Assembly: GCF_037974265.1 (NCBI RefSeq)
Contig: NZ_CP150233.1
Location: 2,666,001-2,730,000 of the forward strand
Direction: 5' to 3'
Length of the DNA stretch: 64,000 nt
Source of the DNA: Paenibacillus sp. FSL R5-0623
Lineage (GTDB): Bacteria > Bacillota > Bacilli > Paenibacillales > Paenibacillaceae
Position numbers and translations under genes: made by a program. This document shows, in pieces, positions 1 through 9,589 of the stretch. Under the pieces are notes generated by a model. It saw nothing but the letters and a program-made list of their open reading frames with translations. It made no database searches and had not been told where the DNA came from. Position 1 is the first letter of the stretch. The number at the start of each line of letters is the position of its first letter.

Positions 1-60
1 AATCCATCTCAAGAGAGAGTTCATATGAGATACAAAAGTGAAAGAGGAGGATGAATACAG

Positions 61-615
61 ATGAGTATATTTTCTTACCAAGTTCCGTTTATGGATAGAC
101 ACAAGGGTGATTTTTCTGCTTTTAAAGGGAAGGTGCTACTTATTGTGAATACAGCAAGTCGGTGTAGCTACTCGCGGCAATTCAGTGAACTTCAGCAGAT
201 GTATGAGAAATTTAGTGATCAGGGGCTGGAGATTCTGGCGTTCCCGTGCAACCAGTTTAACGACAAAGAACCTGGTAGTAGCGCTGAGGTAGCTGAGTAT
301 TGCAGAAGTCAGTTTCAGATATCCTTTCCGATTTTGGAGAAGGTTGAGGTCGTTGGGCAATCGATGCATCCGTTGTTCCGTTATCTGATTGAAGAAGCCC
401 CATTTCAAGGTTATGATCTGAACACGAAGGAAGGACAGTGGATGGACACCTTTGTGAAGGAGAAGCATCCAGAATTGTATCAAGGAGACGGGATCAAATG
501 GAATTTCACCAAATTCCTGATTGACCGCAGTGGGAACGTCCATGGCCGTTATGAAACGACAGTTGCTCCATTAGAGATGGAGTTGGCTATTCAGAATCTA
601 TTAAAGAATTCATAA
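61..615 (+). CDS. Glutathione peroxidase-family thiol peroxidase
   Basis: This 184-residue protein is a cytoplasmic peroxidase of the GPx family; bacterial members of this type usually take electrons from thioredoxin rather than glutathione. The peroxidatic cysteine is Cys35 in NTASRCSYS, a cysteine rather than selenocysteine version of the family motif. The FPCNQF segment (about residues 61-66) and WNFTKF near residue 148 carry the Gln, Trp and Asn of the usual active-site tetrad. A further cysteine in EYCRSQ lies where the resolving Cys of thioredoxin-dependent members sits. The start follows an AGAGGAGG ribosome site. The gene stands alone before a gap of nearly 300 bases. NTASRCSY differs slightly from the common NTASKCGF. 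Family assignment is secure; the reductant is inferred from family knowledge. Confidence 0.93.
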   Translation: MSIFSYQVPFMDRHKGDFSAFKGKVLLIVNTASRCSYSRQFSELQQMYEKFSDQGLEILAFPCNQFNDKEPGSSAEVAEYCRSQFQISFPILEKVEVVGQSMHPLFRYLIEEAPFQGYDLNTKEGQWMDTFVKEKHPELYQGDGIKWNFTKFLIDRSGNVHGRYETTVAPLEMELAIQNLLKNS

Positions 616-912
616 GTATACCTTAATCCCTGTCCTGAGGTCCTATGACTTTGGGACTGTTGAAGATTGGAACTGGAAATGTTAGGGTAAAAGAAGATAA
701 CGAAGTCATCCATTTTTTTTAATCAAAAATGACCAATATACCATTTCAGTCAGTTGGTTCTTTAAATGGTTTATCGTTATCTGGATGAAATATGAAAATG
801 TGCAAAAAATAACTTGAATCTGTTGATCTGAAGAGTAAGTGTAATCGCGTCTGTAAATCAAGTCATTATTTTAGTTGTAGAACTCTTAACTTGGAAAGAA
901 GGAGTGAGTGTC
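616..912. other. Non-coding gap upstream of the P450 gene
   Basis: No gene is visible on either strand. A 7-base inverted pair (ATGACTT near 645 and AAGTCAT near 701) is followed by a run of eight T, but the loop of about 50 bases makes it a poor terminator candidate. The segment must hold the promoter of the P450 gene; I could not pick a convincing -35/-10 pair or a regulator site. Confidence 0.4.
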
Positions 913-3900
913 ATGCCACCAATTTCAGTGCCTCAACCAAAAACATTTGGCCCACTGGGCAATCTGCCGCAATTGAATTTTGAAGAGCCGGTGCAATCCT
1001 TGGTAAAACTTGCCGAAGAATATGGACCGATCTTTCGTATGGAGTACCCCGGGCGAAGTGAATTGTATATTTCAGGTCACGAACTGGTCGCCGAGGTAAC
1101 GGATGAATCCAAATTCGACAAACGGGTGTGGGCACCCCTTGCGAAGGTTCGTGCTTTTGCAGGAGATGGACTGTTTACGAGTTGGACCGAGGAGCCGAAT
1201 TGGAAAAAAGCGCATAACGTGCTGCTGCCAAGTTTCAGTCAACGTGCGATGCAGGGATATCACAACAAAATGATTGATCTGGCTGTGCAGCTGGTTCAGA
1301 AATGGTCACGATTGAACCCGGATGAGACAGTTAACGTTCCGGATGATATGACACGTCTTACGCTCGACACGATTGGACTGTGTGGTTTCAACTACCGGTT
1401 TAACAGCTTCTACCGGGAAGAACCACACCCATTCATAACGAGTATGGTAAGGGCATTGGATGAATCCATGAGTTCATTGCAGCGCCTGCGTCTGCAAGAC
1501 AAGCTGATGATTACCAAAAAGAAACAGTTTGAACAAGATATCCGTTCGATGTTCTCGTTGGTGGATCACATCATTGCCGAGCGCAAAGAGAAACCGCAGG
1601 AAGGGGCAGACGATCTGTTGTCCCACATGCTCAGCGGCAAGGACCCCGAGACAGGAGAAACACTGGATGATGAGAACATCCGTTATCAGATTATTACCTT
1701 CCTGATTGCAGGACATGAGACCACAAGTGGTCTGTTATCCTTCGCCATCTATTATCTGATGAAAAATCCCGATACACTGGCTAAAGCCCAAGCTGAAGTG
1801 GATCAGGTCCTGAAAGATCCGGTTCCAACGTACAATCAGGTCCGCAATCTGAAGTACGTTCGTATGGTTTTAAACGAAGCACTAAGGTTATGGCCTACAG
1901 CTCCGGCCTTTTCTCTGTATGCCAAGGAAGATACAGTGCTTGCGGGTCAATATCCTCTGCAGAAAGGTGACAGCGTCAGTGTACTTATTCCCAAGCTGCA
2001 TCGCGACCGCGAAGCATGGGGAGACGACGTAGAGGAATTCCGCCCGGAACGGTTCGAAGATCCGAGCAAAGTGCCGCATGATGCTTATAAACCTTTTGGT
2101 AATGGTCAACGGGCCTGCATTGGTCAGCAGTTTGCACTTCAGGAAGCAACGCTGGTACTGGGCATGGTGTTGAAGCATTTTGACTTCATAGATCATTCTG
2201 ATTATCAGTTAAAGGTGAAAGAAACACTGACACTCAAACCGGATAACTTCACAATTCGTGTACGTGCGCGTGGCGGGCAACCAGTCATGGCCGTTCCGGG
2301 TGTAGCGGTCGAAGAACCAAAGCCGGTTGCCAAAAGAACAGAGCCGGATGCAGCGAATGCCCACCACACACCGATGCTTGTTCTGTACGGTTCCAATCTG
2401 GGCACCGCTGAAGGCATTGCTCGTGAAATTGCGGATACCGCCAGATATCAGGGTTTCCGGAGTGAGGTCGCTGCGCTGAATGATCGTGTTGGCAAACTGC
2501 CAAAGGAGGGTGCCGTCATTATTGTCAGTGCATCCTATAACGGTCAGCCGCCAAGTAATGCCAAGATGTTTGTCGAGTGGATTGAACATGCGGATGCCAA
2601 TGAATTCAAAGGGGTGCGTTTCGCCGTTCTTGGATGCGGTGACCACAACTGGGCCAGCACCTATCAGCGTATTCCGCGTTTAATTGATGAACAGTTATCT
2701 TCCAGAGGAGCAGAGCGGTTATCACCGCTGGGTGAGTCAGATGCCAGCGGTGATTTCGAGAAACAGGTCGGGGATTGGACGGAGCAATTATGGCCGGATC
2801 TCGCACGAACGATGGGACTAAAGCTAAATACAAGCTCCAATAGCGAACGCAGTTCACTATCTGTACAGTTTGTCAGTGGGCTTGCCGTAACACCGCTTGC
2901 GGATACGTATGATGCCCATGTAGCGGAAGTACTGGAGAACAGAGAGCTTCACGACGCAGGCAGTGAACGCAGTACACGTCACCTGGAGATCAAATTGCCT
3001 GAAGGCATAACCTACAAGGAAGGGGATCACCTGGGCATTCTGCCGCAGAACCCACCAGAGCTGGTGGAACGTGTATTGCGTCGTTATGGATTCACCGGAA
3101 CGGAGCATCTCGTTCTGGATGCATCTGGTCGAAGTGCCGCGCATCTGCCGCTGCATCAACCGGTTAACCTGTATGATCTGCTTAGTCATAGCGTTGAGCT
3201 TCAGGAAGCGGCAACTCGTGCGCAACTGAGAGAAATGGCAGCATACACCGTATGTCCACCGCATAAGAAGGAGCTTGAAGCGCTGCTTGATGAATCTGTG
3301 TATATGGATGAAGTGCGGAACAAACGGATCTCCATGCTGGATTATCTGGTGAAATATGAGGCATGTGAACTGCCGTTTGAGCGTTTCCTTGAATTACTGC
3401 CTTCATTAAAAGCCAGATATTATTCGATCTCCAGTTCACCGCGTGTTCAGCCCGATCAAGCGAGTATTACGGTCAGTGTTGTGCGTGCCCCGGCATGGAG
3501 TGGGCAGGGAGAATACAAAGGTATTGCGTCCAACTATCTGGCTAACCTGAGGTCGGGTGACGAGATCGTGATGTTTACGCGGACACCGGAATCTGGGTTT
3601 CAACTGCCGGAGGATGCACAGGTTCCCGTCATCATGGTAGGTCCGGGTACAGGTGTTGCTCCATTCCGAGGTTTCTTGCAGGCAAGGCATGTATTGAAGG
3701 AACAAGGCCAAGAGGTTGGCGAAGCCCATCTGTACTTTGGATGCCGGAATCCTGAGCATGATTATCTGTACAAAAATGAACTGGAAGCAGCCCAGCAAGA
3801 AGGGCTTGTGAAACTTCATACGGCCTTCTCCCGTGTAGACGGGGAGGAGAAATGTTATGTACAACATCTGATGAGAGACGATGCCCATCATCTGATTCCT

Positions 3901-4086
3901 TTGTTTGAAGAGGGTGCGCATCTGTATATCTGCGGTGATGGCAGCAAGATGGCACCTGATGTGGAAGCTACACTCCAGCAGGCATACGCTGATATTCATG
4001 GCAAGTCCGCGAAGGAAGCAGAAGATTGGCTCAATCAGCTTCAGCAGGAAGGTCGTTATGCCAAGGATGTATGGACAGGAATCTGA
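913..4086 (+). CDS. Self-sufficient cytochrome P450/NADPH-P450 reductase (CYP102A-like)
   Basis: This 1057-residue fusion resembles P450 BM3, which hydroxylates medium and long chain fatty acids near the omega end using NADPH and O2. The heme domain (about 1-460) has the I-helix AGHETTSG, the ExxR motif in NEALRLW, and the heme loop [10 protein letters not shown] with ligand Cys402. BM3 substrate-channel residues are kept: Arg and Tyr in PGRSELY, and Phe in DGLFTSW. The FMN domain follows ([22 protein letters not shown]), then the FAD/NADPH domain ([21 protein letters not shown]) and the terminal DVWTGI. A GTG lies nine bases upstream at 904 but overlaps the AAGGAG ribosome site, so ATG 913 is the likely start. 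Bacillus homologs often sit beside a fatty-acid-responsive TetR repressor; none is adjacent here. A terminator follows. Confidence 0.96.
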   Translation: MPPISVPQPKTFGPLGNLPQLNFEEPVQSLVKLAEEYGPIFRMEYPGRSELYISGHELVAEVTDESKFDKRVWAPLAKVRAFAGDGLFTSWTEEPNWKKAHNVLLPSFSQRAMQGYHNKMIDLAVQLVQKWSRLNPDETVNVPDDMTRLTLDTIGLCGFNYRFNSFYREEPHPFITSMVRALDESMSSLQRLRLQDKLMITKKKQFEQDIRSMFSLVDHIIAERKEKPQEGADDLLSHMLSGKDPETGETLDDENIRYQIITFLIAGHETTSGLLSFAIYYLMKNPDTLAKAQAEVDQVLKDPVPTYNQVRNLKYVRMVLNEALRLWPTAPAFSLYAKEDTVLAGQYPLQKGDSVSVLIPKLHRDREAWGDDVEEFRPERFEDPSKVPHDAYKPFGNGQRACIGQQFALQEATLVLGMVLKHFDFIDHSDYQLKVKETLTLKPDNFTIRVRARGGQPVMAVPGVAVEEPKPVAKRTEPDAANAHHTPMLVLYGSNLGTAEGIAREIADTARYQGFRSEVAALNDRVGKLPKEGAVIIVSASYNGQPPSNAKMFVEWIEHADANEFKGVRFAVLGCGDHNWASTYQRIPRLIDEQLSSRGAERLSPLGESDASGDFEKQVGDWTEQLWPDLARTMGLKLNTSSNSERSSLSVQFVSGLAVTPLADTYDAHVAEVLENRELHDAGSERSTRHLEIKLPEGITYKEGDHLGILPQNPPELVERVLRRYGFTGTEHLVLDASGRSAAHLPLHQPVNLYDLLSHSVELQEAATRAQLREMAAYTVCPPHKKELEALLDESVYMDEVRNKRISMLDYLVKYEACELPFERFLELLPSLKARYYSISSSPRVQPDQASITVSVVRAPAWSGQGEYKGIASNYLANLRSGDEIVMFTRTPESGFQLPEDAQVPVIMVGPGTGVAPFRGFLQARHVLKEQGQEVGEAHLYFGCRNPEHDYLYKNELEAAQQEGLVKLHTAFSRVDGEEKCYVQHLMRDDAHHLIPLFEEGAHLYICGDGSKMAPDVEATLQQAYADIHGKSAKEAEDWLNQLQQEGRYAKDVWTGI

Positions 4087-4130
4087 TGTACACATGTGAA
4101 GGGTCAGCTTGATCCGTAACTGGCTGAGCT

Positions 4131-4169
4131 GTGAGATACAGAAGCAGTTCTGTTCTCACCGCTTTTTGA
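4131..4169 (+). terminator. Rho-independent terminator after the P450 gene
   Basis: GTGAGA-T-ACAGAA pairs with TTCTGT-TCTCAC around the loop GCAG, giving 12 base pairs with a single bulged T, followed shortly by a TTTTT run. Confidence 0.8.
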
Positions 4170-4285
4170 CATAAAATGATTCTTCAGCAGATGAGTGGTT
4201 GCATGGGTTATAATTATATATTGGAAGGGAGCACCCGTATGCAGACATTTGGGAACCATTGTATGGCTTGCGATAAGAACCAGCT

Positions 4286-4708
4286 TTACTTCCGGGTACA
4301 CGGCCGTTTCAGTTTTTTTCTTCCGGCGGTTGGCCGATAGATCGACTCAACGCTGGAGAGAGGAAATAAAATACGGGAAGGGGCTCTGCCTTTTCCCTGG
4401 AGTTCAAGATAATCCAGTCCCACGCCCACAAGTCTGATATTGTTAAATGCATTCCTGGAAGGGAAAGTCGTGCGGATTCCCACTCTGACGCCCTGCCGTG
4501 TTCGAGGAATATCGAATACCCGAATGGAATTCAGACTGAGTGGAATGAATAACTGCCGGTTTACTTTGATAAACTGCCTTGGATAGACACGACGAATACG
4601 TCCCGGTTCCAAGCCGGAGAGTGGAGTATTCAGTTCTGCAAGGTGCCCCTGGAGTTCTGCCAGACGCTGCTGAAGTGTTTTTCCAGTATGGAGATGCTGC
4701 CAGCTCAT
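4286..4708 (-). CDS. Hypothetical protein, DUF2642-like C-terminal half
   Basis: This 140-residue basic protein has no secure family. ATG 4708 sits 7 bases after a GGAGG ribosome site; an in-frame codon further upstream lacks one. Residues about 25-55 hold a long N-terminal extension (RRVYPRQFIKVNRQLF). The second half (VRVGIRTTFPSR..., GVGLDYLELQ, LFPLSSVESIY) resembles the small beta-barrel DUF2642 pattern (G-x-L-x-x-V-x-x-D-Y-x-x-L ending in an IPL/FPL-x-x-I motif) found in small spore-associated Bacillus proteins. That resemblance is by eye and tentative. The C-terminus is very basic (GRKKLKRP). The gene faces away from the next hypothetical gene at 4833. Confidence 0.7.
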   Translation of the reverse strand: MSWQHLHTGKTLQQRLAELQGHLAELNTPLSGLEPGRIRRVYPRQFIKVNRQLFIPLSLNSIRVFDIPRTRQGVRVGIRTTFPSRNAFNNIRLVGVGLDYLELQGKGRAPSRILFPLSSVESIYRPTAGRKKLKRPCTRK

Positions 4709-4832
4709 AAGTATTCCTCCGTTCGCCATTTGTACCTAGTATATGAAGGAACGGGGTAGGAAGGTGTACGTTTGATAGCCCATGTTCGTTACGGCTAACG
4801 GGGTTTCATTTTATAATAGAGGAGTGATTCAA

Positions 4833-5177
4833 ATGATCGTAGAGATGTATAAAGACCTCATTCAGGATGAGCGTGGCAATTATTATCTGGCAGTACAGAT
4901 GGATGGTAATGAGCTTACGCTTGTTAATGCATTCGTTGAAGCGGCATTCACACCTGAACTGATCTACAATGAAGAGTTTCGTACCAAACATAAAGAGATG
5001 GAAGGCGGGTTTGTAGGCAAAATTGCGATGGACCTGCTCAGGCACGATGTGGTCATGGGGATGAAGCAAATCGACCGCAAGCTGTTGAACCTGTCGGATG
5101 TGGAACAGCAGTTCACGGTGAATTATATTGATACGATTGAATTTTATCGTCACCCGGCGTGGAACCGGAAGGTGTAA
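4833..5177 (+). CDS. Hypothetical protein, 114 residues
   Basis: I do not recognise this family. The start ATG follows a GAGGAG ribosome site by about 9 bases; 17 further in-frame codons upstream have none. The product is acidic to neutral and soluble, with no signal peptide or membrane segment. It begins MIVEMYKDLIQDERGNYYL and has a central helix-like stretch (KHKEMEGGFVGKIAMDLL). A bidirectional terminator separates it from the convergent oxidoreductase gene. Confidence 0.75.
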   Translation: MIVEMYKDLIQDERGNYYLAVQMDGNELTLVNAFVEAAFTPELIYNEEFRTKHKEMEGGFVGKIAMDLLRHDVVMGMKQIDRKLLNLSDVEQQFTVNYIDTIEFYRHPAWNRKV

Positions 5178-5276
5178 GGCGAAACTCATCTCTCCTTTGT
5201 AACCAGAGAGAGGGTTCTTCTCCAATCCAATTGGCCATGATCTTACTTATACCAGCAACAGAATATATTGAGATGT

Positions 5277-5322
5277 AAAAGCGCAAGTGCAGGGCAGTAA
5301 GCCTTCGCAACTTGCGCTTTTT
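5277..5322. terminator. Bidirectional terminator between convergent genes
   Basis: AAAAGCGCAAG and ACTTGCGCTTTTT flank a loop of about 20 bases. The A-run on the left and T-run on the right let the stem serve both the gene ending at 5177 and the minus-strand gene ending at 5351. Confidence 0.8.
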
Positions 5323-5350
5323 GACGTATATGGTCAACAACGTGGGAGAC

Positions 5351-6640
5351 TTAGAAACGAACCAGATTATTGACGTTGACAGGCAAGCCCGTCGCGATGG
5401 CGCGATTGGCCGCAATACCCGTCAGAATGGATCTGGCACCGTCCACGTGGTTAGCTGCACGATGGAACGGATCTTCTACAGGCTCTCCAAACAGATCGTT
5501 CAGCAGAACCGGGTCACCTCCGCCATGCCCACCTGCTTTTTCTTCCACTTCAACCTCATATGGCGCATCGAACATGGGAAGAACCCGCAACGTTTTACCG
5601 ATCAAGGCACCTTCTTTACTTTTGTCACCCAATGAATTGACATAGGATTGCTCCACAATGTTCATTTCAATCCGGCCTTTGGTGCCATTAATGGCAATGC
5701 GGTAACCTTCCCATGGCTGGTAGGCAACGAGGGAGTAGGTCAGAATGGCTTTGTTCCGATACTTCACCAGAACACCCATCGTATCCTCAATGTTGATGCC
5801 ATCCCCAAATACGCTTTGATCCCGCTGATAACCATCTTCTGATTCAGCATCCAGATACATGGACTTCATATGAGCATCCGAATCCAGATGAAGTGCAAAA
5901 GGATCTTCTTTTGCGATCGGATTGCCGGTTGCCCGATTGTAGAACTGCGTTACACCGCGTTCCTCGGCATTTTCTCTGCCATAATACATGAGATCTCCGA
6001 ATGCAAACACAGTATCAGGTTGTGAGCCAATCCAGAAATTCACCAAGTCGAAGTGATGGGTGGATTTGTGCACGAGCAGTCCGCCGCTATTACGCTTGTC
6101 CCGATGCCAACGGCGGAAATAGTCTGCCCCGTGGCGGGTATTCAGCAGCCACTCGAAGTGAACGGAAGTAACTTTTCCAATGGTATCATTCAGAATAAGC
6201 TCGCGTATTTTGGTATGGTGCGGAGCATAACGGTAGTTAAAGGTAACTCTTACGTTCTGTCCGGTCCGCTTCACGGCATCCAGAATCTCCTGACATTTCT
6301 CCTCATCGATGGTCATCGGTTTTTCGGTGACAACGTCACAACCCAGTTCCATCGCACGAATGATATACTTGTGATGGGTACGGTCAACGCTCGTTACGAT
6401 GACATAGTCAGGCTTCTCCTTCTCAATCATCTGGTCAAACTGATCTGCAGGATAAGTAGGTACCTCGGGATAATTGTACTTTTCTTTCAACAGTTGATTT
6501 GCGTAATTCATGCGGACTTGATTTATATCACAAAAGCCGACAAGCTCGGAAGTATCCCTGTAATCCCGGGTCAAAGCACCATAAAAAAATTCGGCGCGGC
6601 CGCCGGTTCCAACTAATACATAACGTTTCTTGTTACTCAT
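5351..6640 (-). CDS. Gfo/Idh/MocA family NAD(P)-dependent oxidoreductase
   Basis: A 429-residue cytoplasmic dehydrogenase of the Gfo/Idh/MocA family, which oxidises sugars, inositols or related polyols. The N-terminus carries the Rossmann motif (YVLVGTGGRAEF), followed by CDINQVRM and the family EKP motif in VVTEKPMTIDEE. The C-terminal domain supplies the substrate site, but its sequence does not reveal the substrate. ATG 6640 follows an AAGGAGG ribosome site. The gene is divergent from an AraC regulator with a cupin-type sensor half, a common arrangement in which the regulator controls the sugar gene. No transporter or kinase is adjacent, so the physiological sugar is unknown. Confidence 0.9.
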   Translation of the reverse strand: MSNKKRYVLVGTGGRAEFFYGALTRDYRDTSELVGFCDINQVRMNYANQLLKEKYNYPEVPTYPADQFDQMIEKEKPDYVIVTSVDRTHHKYIIRAMELGCDVVTEKPMTIDEEKCQEILDAVKRTGQNVRVTFNYRYAPHHTKIRELILNDTIGKVTSVHFEWLLNTRHGADYFRRWHRDKRNSGGLLVHKSTHHFDLVNFWIGSQPDTVFAFGDLMYYGRENAEERGVTQFYNRATGNPIAKEDPFALHLDSDAHMKSMYLDAESEDGYQRDQSVFGDGINIEDTMGVLVKYRNKAILTYSLVAYQPWEGYRIAINGTKGRIEMNIVEQSYVNSLGDKSKEGALIGKTLRVLPMFDAPYEVEVEEKAGGHGGGDPVLLNDLFGEPVEDPFHRAANHVDGARSILTGIAANRAIATGLPVNVNNLVRF

Positions 6641-6716
6641 GTCTATCGCCTCCTTGAATATAGCTCTAGACTATAACAAGGGAGTACTTCTTTCGCCGCA
6701 TTTTATGCGTAACCGC

Positions 6717-6744
6717 TTTCAAATGCCGCATATTTTGCTATAAT
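6717..6744 (+). promoter_or_regulatory. Probable promoter of the AraC gene
   Basis: TATAAT at 6739-6744 is preceded, with a 16-base spacer, by TTTCAA at 6717-6722. The predicted transcript begins just upstream of the ribosome site AAAGGAG (6751-6757), which supports the ATG at 6768 over that at 6747. Confidence 0.5.
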
Positions 6745-6767
6745 TTATGGAAAGGAGAGAGGCCGAC

Positions 6768-7670
6768 ATGACAGAACCTTTCAGTGCAGATTTTCATGAT
6801 CCCACGGATTTACTACATATCGAATATGATCGTCGCATTGGATACTTCTCGATGACGGATGACCACCTGCATGATCATTATGAGTTGTATTACCTGTTGT
6901 CTGGCGAGCGTATTTATTTCATTAAGGACCGGACCTATCTGGTAAAGGCTGGCGATCTGGTATTTGTTGACCGAAATACGGTTCACAAAACATTGGAGAG
7001 TGGCATGCCCGACCATGAACGGATGGTGCTGTATTTGAAGCCTGAGCTTTTTGCAGCCATAGCTATTTCCGCGGAGTTAGTTGAAAGCTTAAAGGAACCC
7101 TTCTGCTGGGACATTCCTATTGTAAGGTTTCCTTCACAGGTCACAGAGGTTCTAGAACGGATGGTTAGCGAGATGGTGGATGAAATGCTTTGTCCTCAAC
7201 CTGGAAGCAACCTGTTGCTTCGTCACCGGGCTATTGAATTGTTGCTGCATGCCTATCGTAATCAACACTTGGGCAGGTTAAGCTCCGATGATCGTGAGCC
7301 GGTTCTTCATCCCAAGACACAAGCAGTTGTACGTTACCTGAATGAGAACTATCAGAAACCACTGACATTACCGGAGGTGGCGGGCATGTTTCGCATTAGT
7401 CCGCATTATCTGAGTCGATTGTTCAAACAAACGACGGGATTTACCTTCAGTGATTATCTGAATCTGTTACGGGTGAAGGAAGCACAGCGTTTGCTGCGAG
7501 AAAGTGAAGAATCCATTACGGACATCGCCTGGCTTGCGGGATTCAGTAACTTCTCTCATTTTGGCAAGATGTTCAAGCGTACCGTTCAGGTATCACCAAG
7601 AGTCTATAGGCAGGAATACAAGGAATCGGGTTCCGTGAGGACCTTAAAAGAGGGAGAGAATATACGATGA
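6768..7670 (+). CDS. AraC family transcriptional regulator
   Basis: A 300-residue regulator with an N-terminal cupin-like sensor (HDHYELYYLLSGER, residues about 30-45) and a C-terminal double helix-turn-helix (LPEVAGMFRISPHYLSRLFK, then ITDIAWLAGFSNFSHFGKMFK). ATG 6768 is chosen because AAAGGAG lies 10 bases before it, whereas the ATG at 6747 lies in the -10 region and lacks a ribosome site. The gene is divergent from the Gfo/Idh/MocA oxidoreductase, its most likely target, and overlaps the following RidA gene by four bases (ATGA), so the two are co-translated. Confidence 0.92.
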   Translation: MTEPFSADFHDPTDLLHIEYDRRIGYFSMTDDHLHDHYELYYLLSGERIYFIKDRTYLVKAGDLVFVDRNTVHKTLESGMPDHERMVLYLKPELFAAIAISAELVESLKEPFCWDIPIVRFPSQVTEVLERMVSEMVDEMLCPQPGSNLLLRHRAIELLLHAYRNQHLGRLSSDDREPVLHPKTQAVVRYLNENYQKPLTLPEVAGMFRISPHYLSRLFKQTTGFTFSDYLNLLRVKEAQRLLRESEESITDIAWLAGFSNFSHFGKMFKRTVQVSPRVYRQEYKESGSVRTLKEGENIR

Positions 7671-8113
7671 TTGAAGCGAGATTAAATGAACTGGGGATCA
7701 TTTTGCCGGAGGCAAGCGCCCCCGCAGCGAAGTATGCCAATGCCGTTATTGTCAATGGAATCATGTATGTATCCGGGAAAGGGCCTGATACGTCCGAACG
7801 AGGTAAAGTTGGAGCAGACTTCACAACAGAACAGGGATATGATTTTGCCCGAAATGCCGGACTGGAGGTGCTTGCTGTCGTTCAAGATGTGCTGGGTTCT
7901 CTGGATCGGGTGAAGAGAGTGGTTAAAGTGCAGGGGTTTATCAATGCGTCCGCTTCGTATCAGGAACATCATAAAGTGCTAAATGGATTCTCGGATCTGA
8001 TGATGGAGGTATTTGGGGATCAGGGGGTACATGCACGTTCCGTATTCGGTGCAGTGTCCGTAAGGGATAATTTGCCGCTGATCATTGATTCCATATTTCA
8101 GGTGGAGGAGTAG
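7667..8113 (+). CDS. RidA/YjgF family protein
   Basis: A 148-residue protein of the RidA superfamily. Classical members are trimeric enamine/imine deaminases that clear reactive intermediates of amino acid metabolism. The family core is visible: VIVNGIMYVSGKGP, then VVKVQGFINASASYQEH and the C-terminal VHARSVFGAV with the conserved Arg. It belongs to the longer YjgF subgroup with an N-terminal MIEARLNELGI extension. It overlaps the AraC gene by four bases and is followed 8 bases later by an acetyltransferase gene. Family is clear; whether this paralog is a canonical deaminase is not. Confidence 0.9.
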   Translation: MIEARLNELGIILPEASAPAAKYANAVIVNGIMYVSGKGPDTSERGKVGADFTTEQGYDFARNAGLEVLAVVQDVLGSLDRVKRVVKVQGFINASASYQEHHKVLNGFSDLMMEVFGDQGVHARSVFGAVSVRDNLPLIIDSIFQVEE

Positions 8114-8121
8114 ATGTATAT

Positions 8122-8712
8122 ATGACTGATTCATCTTCATTTAATCCGATTATGTTAACGATACCCGAGAGTTTCCATACGGAACGCCTCACGATTCGAG
8201 CACCACAGTGGGGGGATGGCGCAGCCGTTAATGAAGCCGTCCGTGAGAGTGCGGAGCAGCTGCGGTTGTGGTTACCTTTTGCTGAGAAAATCCCTTCATT
8301 GGAAGAGTCTGAAATGACTGTTCGCAAAGCAAGACTGCAATATCTGGAGCGTACCGACATGATGTTACATTTGCGTGATAGATATACCGATGAATTCGTA
8401 GGCAGCAGCGGGTTACATCGCATCGACTGGAATGCACGCTGTTTTGAGATCGGTTACTGGATTCGAACATCGCGAGCTGGTGAGGGTTTGGTGACAGAAG
8501 CGGTGAAAGGGATAGAGCAATTTGCCATTACTCATCTGGAGGCAAACCGGCTGGAGATCCGCTGTGATGCCCGCAATGTGCGAAGTGCCAAAGTAGCGGA
8601 ACGAGCGGGTTATACACTGGAAGGTATATTGCGCAAGATGCGGCGGGACAGTACGGGTACGCTGGTTGATTGTATGGTTTTCTCCAAAGTCAGAGGCAGT
8701 GAGTTCGAGTAA
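8122..8712 (+). CDS. GNAT family N-acetyltransferase (RimJ/RimL type)
   Basis: A 196-residue GNAT acetyltransferase resembling RimJ/RimL N-terminal acetylases. The opening FHTERLTIRAPQWGDG is characteristic, as are the acetyl-CoA region IGYWIRTSRAGEGLVTEAVKG and the closing EIRCDARNVRSAKVAERAGYTLEG. GGAGGAG lies about 11 bases before the start. An ATG at 8114 runs into a stop at once. The substrate (ribosomal protein, small molecule or antibiotic) cannot be read from the sequence. It is likely co-transcribed with the genes on both sides. Confidence 0.9.
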   Translation: MTDSSSFNPIMLTIPESFHTERLTIRAPQWGDGAAVNEAVRESAEQLRLWLPFAEKIPSLEESEMTVRKARLQYLERTDMMLHLRDRYTDEFVGSSGLHRIDWNARCFEIGYWIRTSRAGEGLVTEAVKGIEQFAITHLEANRLEIRCDARNVRSAKVAERAGYTLEGILRKMRRDSTGTLVDCMVFSKVRGSEFE

Positions 8713-8725
8713 AGGGAGGGTAGAT

Positions 8726-9559
8726 ATGGAGCGAATCGGTCAAGGAAGAACTGCGGAAATCTATGCCTATTCGAACGAGCACATTATGAAGTTATATCGA
8801 ATGGATTTTCCTCACGAAGCAGTTCAGAATGAATTTAGAATAAGTGAGTTGGCATACAAAAAAGGGCTCCCCGTCCCACAGGCAGTATCCTTGATAGAAC
8901 ATACTACGTCGCGTGCTGGCATTGTTTTTGAGCGAATCCAGGGGATTACCCTGTTATCACTTATCATTCAGCAACCGGAGTTACTAGAGCAGCTGGCGTT
9001 TAAAATGGCTGACTGCCATTACAGACTTCATTGCGAGCGAGATGATGAAGGGACACTCCCCTCCCAGAAGCAGATTTTATCTGGAGCGATTCACAATATT
9101 CAATTATTATCGGAGGACGATCAAGCGCAAGTCCTTTCTTACTTAACAATATTGCCTGATCAACAGCAGATCTGTCATGGCGATTTTCACCCTGATAATG
9201 TTATGCTCAGTGAGGCTGGCGATCAATACTGGGTCATTGATTGGATGACTGGAATGTCCGGTGATCCTGCGGGTGATGTGGCTCGAAGCTGGGTAATATT
9301 AATGAGTGCCACATTGCCGGAAGATACAGATCCTGCTATACGAATGGGTTTTGAAAAGGCTCGTGAATCGCTGGTCGAATTTTACATCCATCATTATATG
9401 CAACTTTCCGGGATTACACGTGAAGCAATAGAGTCCTGGATGCTGCCAGTTGCTGCCGCGCGTCTTGACGAGGATTTGCCCGCTCAAGAGGTGGAACAGC
9501 TGCTCAAGTTTGTTCAGGAACGAATTCGTCTGTTAGACGAATCTAACTATATTATATAA
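8726..9559 (+). CDS. Aminoglycoside phosphotransferase (APH)-family kinase
   Basis: A 277-residue member of the APH/choline kinase fold. It shows the catalytic loop CHGDFHPDNVML (about residues 151-162) and the Mg-binding VIDWMTG. The N-terminal nucleotide lobe has IGQGRTAEIYAY. ATG 8726 is preceded by AAGGGAGGG; an earlier in-frame codon lies inside the acetyltransferase gene. Members phosphorylate many small molecules, so antibiotic resistance should not be assumed. It lies 13 bases after the acetyltransferase gene. Confidence 0.88.
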   Translation: MERIGQGRTAEIYAYSNEHIMKLYRMDFPHEAVQNEFRISELAYKKGLPVPQAVSLIEHTTSRAGIVFERIQGITLLSLIIQQPELLEQLAFKMADCHYRLHCERDDEGTLPSQKQILSGAIHNIQLLSEDDQAQVLSYLTILPDQQQICHGDFHPDNVMLSEAGDQYWVIDWMTGMSGDPAGDVARSWVILMSATLPEDTDPAIRMGFEKARESLVEFYIHHYMQLSGITREAIESWMLPVAAARLDEDLPAQEVEQLLKFVQERIRLLDESNYII

Positions 9560-9589
9560 AAAGGGTAGAGAAAGAGAGGGGACTTATTT

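Noticed and set aside
3436..4095. 219-codon minus-strand frame inside the P450 gene
   Set aside because: It is antisense to a strongly conserved coding domain, with no ribosome site and no recognisable protein; it is a by-product of codon bias.
4195..4437. 80-codon plus-strand frame
   Set aside because: It lies mostly antisense to the hypothetical gene at 4286-4708, which has a good ribosome site; this frame has none.
8726..9559. Aminoglycoside resistance gene
   Set aside because: Only the general APH fold motifs are visible; this family phosphorylates many metabolites and there is no resistance context.
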